Assembly: GCF_018873765.1 (NCBI RefSeq)
Contig: NC_057923.1
Location: forward strand, 8,444,413 to 8,508,412
Length of the DNA stretch: 64,000 nt
Source of the DNA: Telopea speciosissima
Lineage: Eukaryota; Streptophyta; Magnoliopsida; Proteales; Proteaceae
Direction: 5' to 3'
Notes under the pieces: generated by a model
Databases searched by the model: none
What the model saw: the letters and a program-made list of their open reading frames with translations, nothing else
What the model was told of the DNA's origin: nothing
In this document: piece after piece, positions 36,201 through 51,200 of the stretch
Position numbering within the stretch: the first letter of the stretch is position 1
Layout of the letters: each line of letters begins with the position of its first letter
Program-made: the position numbers and the translations under genes

Positions 36201-39200
36201 AGATTGAAGCTAAGGAATTGTTCGGTGGTCCGATTGTAGATGTGAAGCTCCACGATTAGATTTCAATTGGAGAAAATCGTTTGCCAATATTCGTGACAGT
36301 TGTGGTGAGATGCACTGATCATTGTCTGATCAAAGCCGATGATTGTGGATGATAGTCGAGTGGTGCTGATCCTCCCATTCTACAAAACTCGAGGACATGT
36401 TTTTTAGAACCTGGGGAATAATGCAGGACCATGGTTAGTGTGGTTTAAGTTGGGTTGGTTGGGTTAAAATCTGGTCAGACCAATTGGGTTATCACGAGTG
36501 TCCGGATTCAATGAATCTGGCCAGATCAGAGTTCAAATCGTGGGATAGTTTAGCAATACTATTTCCTTCAATTTTATTTTATTATATTAATTGTAAAGTC
36601 TCGAATAAAATAATTTAAATTCCAGATCTGATTTGGATTTAGTTTTCAATTATTTGGTCTCTTTAGGACACCCAAATATGGTCTGCGCAAGGAGGAGTTT
36701 TTCTTTTTCATTTTGGGTTTTATCTTTTATTAGTATTCAAGAGTTTGGGTGAGTTGGGATACTCCAATCACAGGTCCAGTTTATGTGTCAGTCTAGGACT
36801 CCTATTTTTTAGCCTGTGATAGGAAGAGATTTCTCTTATCTATTCGGGTTAATTTTTAGGTAGTTAAGGCAATCCATGTCACTCTTATTGTTGCTCACGC
36901 ATAGGCATTTTTTTTTTTTAGTTTTTATTTCTTTATTAAACAAGTGTAAAGCTTTTCAGCCCCCCACGAATTGAAGAATGGAATTGATTTAGCTTTATTT
37001 GACAGTGAGGTTGTGGCCTCTCTTGTTCCCTCTCTCCCCCCTCTTTCCCCTCATGGTTTGGAGGTTTATCTCTCTCTCTTCTTCACACCTGCAGCATATG
37101 TAGGAGCAGGGTTATTTCTCTTTCGTATGGCCATCATCGCCAGAACTTCTTTTTGATCTGCATCAAAAAGTCTTTGTAATAGAAAAACTATATCAGACAG
37201 ATTGTTTTGTTCTCTTCTTTTGTAGGATTGTTCAAGGAGATTTGAGAAGAATGCAACCCGTGTGTTAGACCTCTATGCAACCCGTTATTTTGTTTGAAAG
37301 AAAGAATAATATAGTAATAGTAGGTTTTGGTTTCCACAGAAGGTTTTGGGGGAGGTATGTTTTTTCAGGTTTGCGAGGCAGGGGTTTTTGGGAAGAGCCT
37401 TGCCTACTCAGTCATGGCAGTTGTTTTTTGCAGATGGTCTATTGTTTAGGGGCTTATTTTTCTTCATTGGGATCTCACTATGATGGTCTATTTGGCAGTT
37501 CAATTTGGGGATGAATAATTAAATTTAAGATTCTCATCCCTATTAGCATAAATCCTGTATATTGCTGCCAAGCGTGTTGTCTATGACAAATGTTGGAGAA
37601 TCAAGTAGGGACTTATTGGGAATGGTTGAGTTGAGAAAAAAGGACCAAGTTGCTGTAATCTTGACAGGAACTTTCTATTATCTAAATTTAGAAGTCACTA
37701 TTTAGATGTGGATATTTTGCTCTGTGGTTCATGGCTTCAGTCTGGACCAGGATTTTAGTAATCAGTATCTGGATCGGTTTCAGCCGAACCGATCCAGATC
37801 AGCCTGTATTGGTCTGGATCAGTTTGTTTTATCCCTAAATTTCAATAAAAATTGATTTTATTTACATTTTTACGCTTGGTCAGTACCCCTGGATCAGTAT
37901 CATATCGGTCAGGAATCAGTGGAATCGGTATCGGTAGAGTATTGGTCTCTATTGATATCGACACGACGGATCCTATACCGATTCCTTGAACCATGGTCTG
38001 GACCTTGTTCAAATGTGTGCCTATATTTGGTAATCCATTTTTTATTTCGAATTTAGTTTGTTTTATTTCCATTTTACTCATATATATCCATTTTGAATTT
38101 AACTTTATATTGATGTGTCAATGAAAATGTGAGTTGTTTTTTGCAAGCAGTTTCCTATAAAAGGATAACTTTCATATTTCTGTCATCTATATTCATCAGT
38201 TTATTTAGACGTTTCTTACATAATACTGTAATAGAAGTGATTTATGTACATGTTAGTGTGCCTTCATAGTAAGAATAATGGGGTTCTAAATCACTGAAGG
38301 CGTAGGAATTCAGAATCATTAAGAAAACCAGAATCACTGAGTTTAGGAACTAAAATTCCAGATTTTTACGAGAGAACTGAGATAAAAAAAATAACAAGTC
38401 ATAAGTGGCTAAAAAATCTGGTTGAGTGGTCAACGAGGGATAGGGAACAACTCACAAAATTCTAAAACAAAATTTAATGAACAGATTTGAAGTGATGAAG
38501 GAAATCCTACTTGAACAAGGTAACTAAAGAACAAAACGGAACCAGAATTTCGATTATAGAAATAAGATAAGATGATGAGCCAACTGGCAGACAGTCAGAT
38601 CAGAATACTAAATTAAAATTAGAATCTGAGAGCCAAAATTGAGTTTTGAGAAGAGATCACAAGTAGGATACTTGAATTTGACCTGTAAATTAGAACTGAA
38701 ACAGATCTCAGGTGGAAGCATCGAAGACTTACTGATTAGGGAGCATCAGTGATTCAGTATCAAACCAGAATTGAAAGAAATTATGCGCAGGTGAAAGTAA
38801 GTCCAGAAATCATACCTGTTAACTGAATAAAGAAAAGGATAGAAGAAGGGAGGGAATGAATCAGGAGTCCCAACTGATCCTCTGAGTTGGCATCCCACCA
38901 AACGCAAGCTTGGAATCCCACTAAGCCAGCCTTGGCATCCCAGCAAGTTTTACTGCATCTCACAGCACTTGCTCTGAATCTCAAAGAACTTAGAGGCAAA
39001 AGCCAGCTTTATTCAACTCAAAATGGCCTTAGGCTTACTTCTCTTTAAATAGAAATGAAAACTGAATTCAAACTAAACTTAAATAAGGAAGGAAACCTCC
39101 CCAACCATAGGCTGTTTTTGGGTATCCTAAAGAAACTAAATAACTGAATAATACGACTTAAAACATTGCTGGACCCATAGAGTCCCTAATCCAGCCAACT

Positions 39201-42200
39201 ATTACAACTTTTGTAACAAAATAAACGAAGATAAGACATGAACAGACCTCACGACTGGACTGTTCTCCAATTTCCTGATGTGACCAGGAAACCTGGAAAT
39301 TAGGAACTGCAGGGTTGGTTCAAACCAGAAAACTGGTTCAAGGTTGAACCAAACCAACCCAAACTGCAGGAGATTTTATTTCCCTTCTTTCTTCTGCTGG
39401 AATACTGCATCAAAGAGGCTAATATGATCATGGTTTACTTTTTTTGAAAATTAGTTTATCCATATTCTGGAGACAATGGAACGAAGACATTGCAACAGCT
39501 ACATGCTGAAGAGGATGATGAGGAAAGGTTCCAAGCTGATCTTAAGAAAGCCGTACGACAGAGCCTTGGTAATTTTATTTTATCATGTTATGCTGTTCTT
39601 GTTTGATCTTAACTCTGTATGTGAGTTTTGTTGACCTTATGTGGGAAGAACTTATTCTTTTGGTGGCTGAGAGGTTACAATCTTATACTTGTTAAGGTTA
39701 CATCGCTACATACACATAGTCTATCTGTGTTATTGTACCCCTTTTGGGTAAGTCATGTGCAAATATAGCTCCAGAAACTTGAAAAGTGCTCCAGTTATGT
39801 TTTGAAATTTCTCATTGGTTTTATTGGTTTGTAGTAATTGCCTACTTATTTCCTCATGCTTATTGCCTGGAAAGAAAAACCTCTATTATTGATTCTGGGC
39901 AACTGCTTTGAGACCAGAAGTTGATGACAGACAGTAAGCTTTACTACCAATTGAAGTAGGACAGTAGGTTTTGTGTTCATTCCTCTCTCTCAAGTCTCAA
40001 TAAGTGATTCGGTTTGCTTAACTCTTTTTTTTTGCGGTACTATCTTTGGATGGGTTATAGATTTTTTCTTTTTCTTTTTTGGGGGTTGGGGTGTTAGATT
40101 TTCCTTGTCAATTTAGACTTTATCATCCCAAATGTGCTTTTGTTACTAAGATGGCTTGCGTCCTCTAGTATTCTGGAACTTCATAGGAAGTGTGGAAGTC
40201 AGAGATACAGCTTGAAAAAATGAAGAATGTTTATTTCTCTTCTAAGTTTTATAATGGAGCTTGGGTCCTGGGTCTTTAATTATACTTCCTTTTCTATATC
40301 ACTTTAAGACATTCAAATTGATATCCTTCATTTGATTTGTAACATGCAGAAAGCCATGTAGGATACAAACTTAAGGCAGTAGCAATCTCATGGCTGAACT
40401 TGCATGACCTAGCCTGGAAACCCAACTACAACTCAGCCTTATGCTAGCTAAATGGGGTTGGCTACATGGATCCTTACAAAGAACAAAGATTAATAATAAG
40501 AATAAAAGAAAGGGAACACAACAACCACAACTACAAATCAGCTCTATTCGACGTCATACTAGGATCAAGACCTAAATTATGCATGTCTTTCCTCACCACT
40601 TCACCTAGGGTCATTTTAGGTCTGCCCCTAGTTCTTTTAGAGTCTTCAATCTGAATCAAGTCACTCCTCCAAATTGGAGCATCCGGCGGCCTCCGTTGAA
40701 TATGGCCATACCACCTCAGGCGACTTTCTCGTAGCTTATCTTGAATCGGGGCTACTCCCAAACCAGCTCTAATATGGCCATTCCTTATTTTATCTTTCCT
40801 GGTTTTGCCACTCATCCATCTCAACATCCTCATCTCCGTTACACTTAGCTTATCTATATGACTCTTCTTAACCGCCCAACACTCCACGCCATACATCATA
40901 GCCTGTCTTATGATAGTCTTGTAAAATTGACCTTTAAGCTTTAAAGGAATCCGTCGATCACATAACCCTCCGGGTGCACTTTTCACTTCAGCCATCCTAC
41001 TTCAATCCTCTGTGAGACATCATGTTCGACATCACTCTCCTTACTGATGATTGATCCTAGATATCTAAAAAGGCTGCTTTGCGGAATCTCCATCTCATCT
41101 ACTTTCACCCCTTCATTATCCGTCCCGGAGTTGCTAAAGTTACATACCATATACTCCGTCTTTGTTCTACTTATCTTATAACCTTTTGATTCCAAGGTTG
41201 ATCTCCATAATTCTAGTTTAGCATTAATTCCATCTTTTGTCTCATCCACCAAAACAATGTCATCAGCAAAAAACATGCACCAAGGAACCTCATCTTGGAT
41301 GCCTCTGGTTAACTCATCCATGATAAACGCAAACAGATAAGGGCTTAATGCTGATCCTGGATGTAACCCAAGTGTAATTGGGAATTCACTACCTTGACCC
41401 CTCATAGTTCTTACACTAGTCACCACACCATCATATATAATTTAATTATGTCTACATATTTACTTGAAACATTTCTCCTCCCTAGCACATGATAGAGAAC
41501 TTTGTCATAAGCTTTTTCTAGGTCAATAAAGACCATACAGAGATCCTTCTTGCTCTCTCTAAATCTTTCCAAGCGTCTCCTAAGCAGGTAGATAGCTTTT
41601 GTTGTGGATCTTCCTGGCATAAAACCAAATTGGTTCTCCGAAATTGTAGTCTCTTTTCTCAGTGTGTTTCACTGATCTCCTATAATTTCATATGACTCAT
41701 TAGTTTTATGCCTCTATAGCTGTTGCAACTTTGGATATTGCCTTTATTTTTGTAAATCGGGACCACTATGCTTCTCCTCCATTCATCTGACTTTCTCTTA
41801 TTGCACATAGTCTTGTTAAACAACTTTGTTAACCAAGATATGCCACACATTCCTAAGCTCTTCTTCACTTCTATTGGGACCCCATTTGGGCCTGGAGCCT
41901 TGGCTATTTTCATCTTTCTTAGTGTTTCTTTTATTTCAGAAACCCTAATTTTACTTATATGCCTACGACAAGTAACTTGATGTGTAGTGCCTACTTCCGG
42001 TCTACTATAACTTAGATTGGTTTCATTAAGTAGGTTGTCGAAATAACCATCCCATCTGCGATGTCCTCAGCCCTTACTAAAATTCTACTATCATCACTTT
42101 TAATGCATCTAACATGGTCAAAGTCTCTACTCATCCTTTACTTCATTCTAGCTATCTTATAGATAGCTTTTTCCCCTTCCTTGGTGTTCAGATTGTTATA

Positions 42201-45200
42201 GATATCTTCGTATAACAATAGGGGTATTCAGGAATTTATTTATTTATTGGGGCTTATTTTTAATTTCATTATTATTATTATTATTTTGTTAGGTGTCGAT
42301 AGAGTCAATAGAGTTCAAGTTAGTTTTGAGTTCTATTTTTAGTTTCAGGATATGATTAGGAGTCTTTTCCCTTTATCTCATAGTTGTACGCAATGCCTAT
42401 GCATCCAGGCGCCCTTTGCTAGAGGTGTGACTTGATCTCCTAGGCACCTTGATGTCCAGGCCTCCAACGTCTTGGGTCGCACCGTGAGTCAGTGATACCA
42501 ATGCTTTAAATATATGAATGTAACCCAACGATGGAGCAGAGATTGAATGAATGAAATAGTTCGTTGAATTTGTATGGTGATTGCTGATTTGTAATTTCCT
42601 GCGATTCATAACCTCCCCTCTAAGGTGTGCTCTTTCTTAGCTCTTCGTTATTTCTCTCTTTTGTTCTTGTCTGTTCTTTGTTTGTTTCCCTTCTTATTGG
42701 CAATGCCATGTTTCTGGCCGATACTAAAGGCCCTGCATAGTGGGATTTAGCTTCCTTGATTCTGCTCCGGGTCCTCGGAATTTAGGAGTTATCCCTACCC
42801 TAGGGCGATTCAGGTTGCAAATTCTGGGTTGAAAGATTAGAGTGAAATTCATCCCCTAAAGACTTAGGGTGTTCCCTGCCTATCATTTAAAAGTTGCCAG
42901 TCTGATCTGTATCAGTTTTAAGAATAAAACATCCTGGCATCTTATTCAACAGCAAGTCTCTCTGTATCAGTTTTAAGAGTGAAACATTCTGGCATTTTGT
43001 GCACCAGATTCAGACTGAAGCTTTTATCCATCAAGCCCATTGAAAACTCCGCCAGTGTGTTCTGCACTGCCGGTCCCAAGCCCGGGTAAAGGAGGAGGGT
43101 TGAGTCAGATTGGCAGACAGCATGAGACTCACAACAACGAACTATATTTAAATGTACTCTGTGTAGCCAACTCCAAGCATTTACCAACTTCCCCTCTCTC
43201 CTGCTTGAATTTCGACACTTTTAATGTTATGAAGATGTGTATGAAGGTTCTACACAGTATTCAGATTTCTTAAAATATCATTATATTCTAGATTAATGTT
43301 TGCAGTATTATATGTGATGTCTGGGCACTTTTGTATTAAATTTAGCATGTCACATGACCATCCAGAGCTGGTATGTGACTTACCCAAACATTGTACGACT
43401 TGTACAGTTGTACTGTCTCCTCTGTTCCATTAAACCACTGGGCGTTACTCCTCCTCCCCGGAAAAGAATTTGGCAGCAATGTTAGCACATTCCAGTCTCT
43501 TATATCTGTCACTTTTAATTTCAGACACATTTCAAGCACTTCAAAATTTTCCATTGGTTGCACAGCTAAAAATGTCTGTAAATTTATCTTCAGAGGCAGA
43601 TGGTTGTGGGGCCTTGTCCAATGAATTCATTGTCAGTGACATGAATGGAGCAGATGCATATGGGACGGGGCTAAAAAATGAAGTCGGTGAATACAATTGC
43701 TTTTTGAATGTAATCATACAGGTGCCAATTCCATGATTTTCTGCAAGCTAGTGATTTTAGCAAAAAAATCTATGTATTTTGACTTTTATTTGGTTCTATG
43801 GCCTGAAATGTTTTCTCTTTTGTTTGAACATGCAGTCTTTGTGGCATTTGAGACGATTCCGAGATGAATTCTTGAGTAGATCAACATCTGTTCATGTTCA
43901 TGTTGGAGATCCTTGTGTTGTCTGTGCATTGTATGATATATTTACTGCCTTGAGCATCACATCTATTGATATGCAAAGAGAACCTGTTTCTCCTACTAAT
44001 TTAAGGATTGCTTTAAGCAACTTGTATCCTGATAGTAACTTCTTCCAAGAGGTAAATACACTGGACTGGCATTTTGTTTATTTTAGTATATTTAACTGTC
44101 GTTTTATTTTGTATCTTCAGCATTTGCTTATATTAAAATAATGCAGACACGGGATGTTGGACGGTTTTGTTATTCTCTAATTTAGATAATTTTGATAAAT
44201 GTATGATTTATCACAGGCACAAATGAATGATGCTTCTGAAGTATTGGCAGTAATCTTCGACTGCCTTCATCAGTCATATACTTCTAGTTCGAGTGTTTCT
44301 GATACTTATTCAGAAGAAAGCAATTGCATGGGCTCTTGGGATTGTACTAACAGTGCTTGTATAGCACATAATCTCTTTGGAATGGATATATTTGAACGAA
44401 TGAATTGTTACAGATGCGGTGTGGAATCCAGACATCTAAAGTATACCTCATTTTTTCATAATATCAATGCCAGCGCACTCCGAACAATGAAGGCATGTCT
44501 CATGTTAAAAACTCTTCTTACACTAAACAATTTTTAAGTTTGGGAAGTTATTAATGTTTCTGAAAATAATCCTACTAATAGTATGCCTTCCGTGGCCAGA
44601 TTATGTGTTCAGATAGCTCATTTGATGAGCTTTTGAAGCTTGTAGAGATGAATCACCAGCTAGTTTGTGACCCAGAGGTAGGTGGCTGTGGGGAGCTCAA
44701 CTATATCCATCACATTCTTTCAAGCCTCCCTCATGTATTCACAACAGGTAATACTCGAAGTAGTCCTGAATTTTTGTTCCACTACACTATTACTTTATTT
44801 GGTAGAAAACTACAATTCATCCCTAGCTTTCATTTTGCAGTTCTGGGTTGGCAGAATACTTGCGAGACTGTAGAGGACATATCTGCCACATTAGCGGCCC
44901 TTACCATGGAGCTAGATATTGGCGTCTTATATCGTGGTTTGGATCCAGGGAACAGACATTGCCTGGTTTCAGTGGTATGCTGAAATTATTTTCTATCAAT
45001 TCAAGCTTATATTTATTCCTGTGCTGTGTTACCCAATACCAGTGGCCTTTTTTCTTGTGTTAATTTGTCATAGCAACATCATGTCATATATATATATATG
45101 GAAGTGTCTGAATGACACCTCTATAGGTGTGTTTAAATTTTAAAACTTTACACCTTTTGATTGCACATTGTCTTATTCCCAAAAGGTTTTTAAGATAGGG

Positions 45201-48200
45201 GTATAAAAAGGTTTTCAAAATTAAGTTGAAAATGACATATCATTATGTCATTATCAAAAGGAGTCATTGTCATGTGCATTTTTCGAGTACATATGTGAAA
45301 TGACACTATTACATTCATTGGAAAAAAATTGTCATACTAAAAGGGCAAAAATTTAAGGTTACAAATTACTTGACACCTTGAGGGATGTCAATAAGAAAAG
45401 CCCATTTATATAAGATCCGTAAATGGATTTGTATGTATAGCCACTTCAGTCGTGCTCGTCGTTTCTCGAATAGATAAAAAATATCTTTTTTCTGGGAACA
45501 TGGTCAACCAGAAATCTCTCGAAGATGAGAATGCCCGAATGAGATATGGTCTGAACGATCTCAATTTTAAGAAGGGGAAGGGGCCCTTGCAACGATTTAG
45601 ATAATGAAAGCATTCCATTTGCTTTTTTTCGGGCTTCTTCTAATTCTTATGAGGTCGTGTACAACAACCAACACCGGGACAAGAATGAATTAGGCAACAA
45701 TGAAACAAAATGAAAAATTTTCTTATTGTGCTTTATTTTCCATTTTGGAATGGTGCTCAGTGCGTAGGTGACAAAGTGTTCCAAACCTCGGCGTCGGAGT
45801 CCGCTTCCAAGTCCAAGCGCTAGCGGTAGAAGCTAGTTGCCAGAAGCGAACTTCCGGGCTGGGAAGGAGCGAAGAAAACTACAGGATGGTCGTAGACCAG
45901 GGCTTCCGTTTTCTTGCTTGCTAAAATATATCTTTATTTATTCTGCATTTCTAATATTCACAACTTTTCTTCAATTCTCTTTTGTGCTCTTCCCACTGGA
46001 AAGTTGGGATCATTAGTAATCTATGCATACATTCTTTTAAAGAACTGTCGGCATTGTTCCATCTAAACTGAACATATGACACTTACTAATTGCCCCACGC
46101 TTGAAATTCTTTCTCAAAACCTGGCGACTGAAATTCGAGTTGTACTATACATGATCATGTTATTTCGATAGAAGGCAGTAGGTAAAGCATCCAAAAAACA
46201 AAGCAAAGAGAAACATGAAAACTCAATGTTCCAAAGAAAAAAAGAAACATGAAAACTGATGATTTTTCTGAGTGGAATACAGAGAAGGAGCGTCATCAAT
46301 ACAGGAAAGTAACCTGTCCACGCTGCAAATTATAAATGATGATACAGGACAATCCAACTGACCGTTGGTTTAGGTGTACATCTTATGGCTTAGCCATGTA
46401 TCAAAATTTCAGGCTCAAATTCAACAAAATACCCTCCTATGTATGCCCATGCATCCTTTTATTTTTCAGCCATCCATGCATGTCCATGCATCTTTTCAGT
46501 TTTCATCTATCTGTGTATGTCCATGCACCCTGTCCTTAGTCTCTAGAATTTCAAAGTTTATTTTGCCACTTGGTGGAATCTCGTTTTGGTTGAGACTTTA
46601 CATTTAGGCAGGGGACCTTGGGGTCTACCTTCCACAAAATTTGGGGTCCATCCATTCTTCCACTTGGTAAATTTTTAGGCTGTTCTGATTTCTGGAAAAA
46701 TTTTCCTCTTAGTGTTGATTAACAATTGAAGTCATCAGCAATATGATAGTGTTGGTGATGGAGTAACACTTGGGGTTAATTAGGGGTTACTTTTGTAATT
46801 TTCTTTTATGATTTTATTCATAAACATGGAGTTGTGGATTTTTTTTACAAGTCTTTAAATATGTATGCAATTTATTGTAATATTCTGATTATTGGAATGC
46901 ATTGATTTTTTATTAACCCAAGACTGGCCTTGTGGTTCCTCTCCTCTCTGTTCTTCCCATTATTTCCTTTTATTAGCTGTCTGTTTGTAAAAAAACGTAG
47001 GAGGGTGAATAGGTTGTATTTAGTGGATTTAGTCCTTCTGATGTAGATCCAGAAGACCCAAATTGAAGATTAAAACACTGTTCACGTGAACAAAGCTAAA
47101 ATTTGTCTCGTTTGGGGTTGTTTTTTAGATGTGCAACCCACTATCATTTTTTTCTTAAATCACAGAACTAGTCCATATTACCTCTTGTTTTGTATTCAAT
47201 TAATAAGTAGGAACACCACCACCCTCATAAGTTAGGATTATTTTTAGATATGTTCTTAAGTTAGCATTCCCCTTTGAATAGTTGTTTGAACAATGAGTTA
47301 CATTTTCGCACCATCAGTGCGAAAGTACTTGGGCATTGGGGGATTTTTGGGCTACATATCGGAGTAGTAGTTCTAGAGGACCTATAAATTAACAACCAAA
47401 TCTTTGGTAAAATAGCGTGAGACAAGTGGTACAAGTCAAAATGGTAAACTAAAAAAATAAAGGGTTTGACCTTAGCTCATGACCTTAAGTCTTAAGAATT
47501 ATATAATATATAGGGTTAGGATGTGAATTTGTTCCGGTTCCAACGGCTCCTAATTGGTCTATCGGTTCTGGAACCGTTGGGAGACCAGTTACTTCATTGG
47601 TAGATCTGGAACCGGACCAATAACTTATCGGTAGATCCAGAACCAGACCCATAAGCGATTGGGTGGATTGGTTCCGGTCTGGTTCCCGGTTCTGGCCCAA
47701 AATTGACACCCTTATCCAAGGGTAATGAGTGGCTGAAGAACATAGTGTGCCACAATTGTGGCGAGAAAGGTTACTTTGGCAGTAAGTGTTCCAATACAAT
47801 CCGTCTGCTAACCCTGGTTGAGTCGTTGTTGGCAAATATGGACGACAAGGATGACATGGTGGTTTATAAGGTTTGTCTTCCTGATCCTGATGGTGACATT
47901 GATTATGGTCATAATGGTGAGGTTTAAAGCCAATTCTGCTTGCCTTCCTTCACCAATGGACTAGTAGAAAAGATCTCTTCCAACAGAGGTGTATTCTATT
48001 GTATGATGAGTATTTCAAGGCAGTGCATACAGTTGTCGACATAGCAGCAAAAGCTAACCACATCTCCGCAGACTTATTTCAAGCACTAACCTCCCACAAA
48101 AGCAGCTTTTCAAAAAATTTGTGTGAGGTTTTGGCCTAATGTTAGATAAAGCCCAGTGCAGTCGTACTAGTTGACCTAAAGTTTGGGATGCACTACCAGG

Positions 48201-51200
48201 TTTGTATTTTCTACGATGATGCACGGAACAAAATCAAGGTTGTTTATGAGGGCAACATTGGCAACAAAATAGGTTTGTATTTTCTATGATGATGCACGGA
48301 ACAACATCAAGGTGAATCAAAGAGGGCATAAGTTTCTGATGTTGCCTCACGTGCTGACATATATGCCTCGACAATGACAACTCTCTCCTTCCTCTGTGGG
48401 TTAGTCTCCCCTCACACATGGGGTTGCAATTTGACTAGGGGTGCAACCGGGCCGGGGTTTTTTTGAATCCGAACACAACCTTAGGTCCCCTTAGCTCAAC
48501 CCAGGTCCAGCCCGAGGTTGTGTTGGGATATCGCAGCGCCCAGGCCTGATTTGATCGGGCTTGGCCGGGTTGGCCCTGATTGACCGTAGTAGCTTCATTA
48601 TTGTCATTTCAAGGGTAGGCAAGATCAGGTTAGCCATGTTTGTCTGTATGTATGATATTGTTATGTATAATATATAAGGTTGTGTTGGTCCAGGCTCAAC
48701 CAAGGCCTCAGGCCAATCCCGGCTGAACCTATCCCAGCCCGACCCTACCTTGGGCTTGGAGATAACAATTGTAGCCCAGCCTAGACCTTGTTGGGTTCAG
48801 GTTCGAGCTCGCTAGACCAAACTAGCACCCTTAGATATGACAGTCCTCCCTAAGATACGTGTCACCTTAGTGTTGAGCTCACTAAAGGGGCATCTTATAT
48901 TCGTAGCCTAAGTCGATTGAGTTGAGTTCTTTTAAGAACAAAAGAGCTGATGCAGTAACATGTAGAGTTAATTAGGGGTTACTTTTGTAATTTTCTTTTA
49001 TTATTTTGTTAACAGGAACAAAACTAGAGTAATGCTCGGATGATTAATGATCACCATAAGCCCTTTATTTATATTATTGAGAATAGAGGATAGAATTACA
49101 TGTAAGCAATATGGGACTAAACCCACATAATAGAAACAATAATAAAGCAGTAAAAAAGTCCAGAATACCCCCCACGGTATTCTGGCCCATATAATCCAAC
49201 ACTCCCCCTCAAGTGGGAGCATATATGTCGTGCATGCCCAACTTGACTAAGATAGGAAGAAACACTTTGCCACTTAGCCCCTTGGTGAACACATCGGCTA
49301 ACTAATCAGCAGACTTCACAAACGGAACACAGATGAGTCCGGCTTCGAGCTTCTCCTTGATGAAATGTCGGTCAACCTCAACATGCTTAGTACGATCATA
49401 CTGGACAGGGTTATGAGCAATGCGAATGGCTGCTTTATTGACACAATAAGTATCATGGGAAGATGGACAACACCACCAATATCCTGCAACAATCCTCTAA
49501 GCCACAAAAGTTCACAGATTCCTTGTGCTATTGCACGGAACTCTGCTTCAGCATTGGACCTTGCCACAACATTCTGCTTCTTGCTACGCCACGTGACAAG
49601 GTTTTCACCCACAAAAGAACAGTAGCCAGAAATTGATTTTTTGTCAGTAGAGCCAGCCCAATCAGCATCAATATAAGCTTCAACCTTCAGATGACCATTG
49701 GGAGAGAGAAGAATTCCTTTTCCGAGAGCAGACTTCAAATATCGCAAAATACGAAGGACTGCCTCCATGTGAGAGGAATAAGGATCATGCATAAACTGGC
49801 TCACCAAACTTACAGCAATAGCTATGTCAGGTCATGTGTGAGAGAGATAGATTAGTTTGCCCACTAATCGCTGATAACGACCTTTGTCTATAGGTTCACC
49901 TTCTTTCTTCCTAAGTCTTGTAGAAGCTTCCATAGGAGTATCTGAAGGATGACAACCTAGCAACCCAGTCTCAGACAATAGATCTAGGAGATATTTCCTT
50001 TGAGAAAGAAAGATCCCCTTTGAAGATCGAGCAACTTCTATCCCTAGAAAATATTTTAGAGTCCCCAGATCCTTTACTTCAAATTCACGGCCAAGGAAGT
50101 GCTTCAATTTCTTGATAGCATCACCATTATTACCAGTGACCACAATATCATCTGCATAGACTGTGAGAATAGTTACTGTCACCAACTCGTCTGATGAACA
50201 AAGTGTGATCAACATTGCTTTGCTTATATCCTGCTGAAATCATAGCCTTGTGAAACCTGCCAAACCAGGCTCTAGGTGACTGCTTCAAACCATAAAGAGC
50301 ACGCTTCAATTTACAGACCTTGCCCCTTATCCTGTCATCAGAGAAACTTGGTGGAATATCCATGTATACCTCTTCCTCAAGCTCCCTATGGAGGAAGGCA
50401 TTTTTTACATCGAACTGCTTAAGATCCCACTCAAGATTTGCAGCACAAGATAATAACACCCTTACGGTGTTGAGTTTCGCCACTGGTGCAAAGGTCTCCT
50501 GATACCCCTTTGCAACCAGTTGTGCCTTATACCGATCCACTATCCCATCTGTCTTCTGTTTGACCACAAAGACCCATTTACATTCAACTGGTTTTTTCCC
50601 TGGAGGAAGAGCCACAAGATCCCACATTATTTTTGTGTAGTGCTCTCATTTCTTCCAACATTGCTGCCTTCCACTCTCCATCTGTAGATGCTTCCTTCCA
50701 ATTTTTAGGAATGGAAACAGAAGAAAGAGAAGATATAAATGCACGAAAAGAAGGGGAAAGATGATTATAAGAAACAAAACGAGATATGAGATGTAGAGTG
50801 CAAGTCCTAGTACCTTTGCGATGAGCAATAGGTAGGTCGGAGGAAGAGGGCTTACCAGGAGAGGAAGAATCTGGTTCTGGAGCTGGCAAGTGAATGGGTA
50901 TCGGTGCTACAGTGGATTGAAGCTGCCCCCTTTTGGTGCATCCCTTTTTATAGGTGATCATATTGGAGTTGTCAATCTTCTTCTGAAACTCACCAGTAGT
51001 TCTCTGGACAGGAGTCAATTCCCCCTGAATAGGAACATCAACAGCACTCTTTCCCATGGTCTCCCCCTGTAAAGGCTCCCTTCGGATGAGGGGGGAACAG
51101 CCAGAGGAGGCTGGGCAGCAGCCAAGGGAGATTGGCCAGCAGTCAAAGGAGGCTGGGCAGCACCCGTAGGGGGTTGGACAATAGCCGTAGGGGTTAGAAA

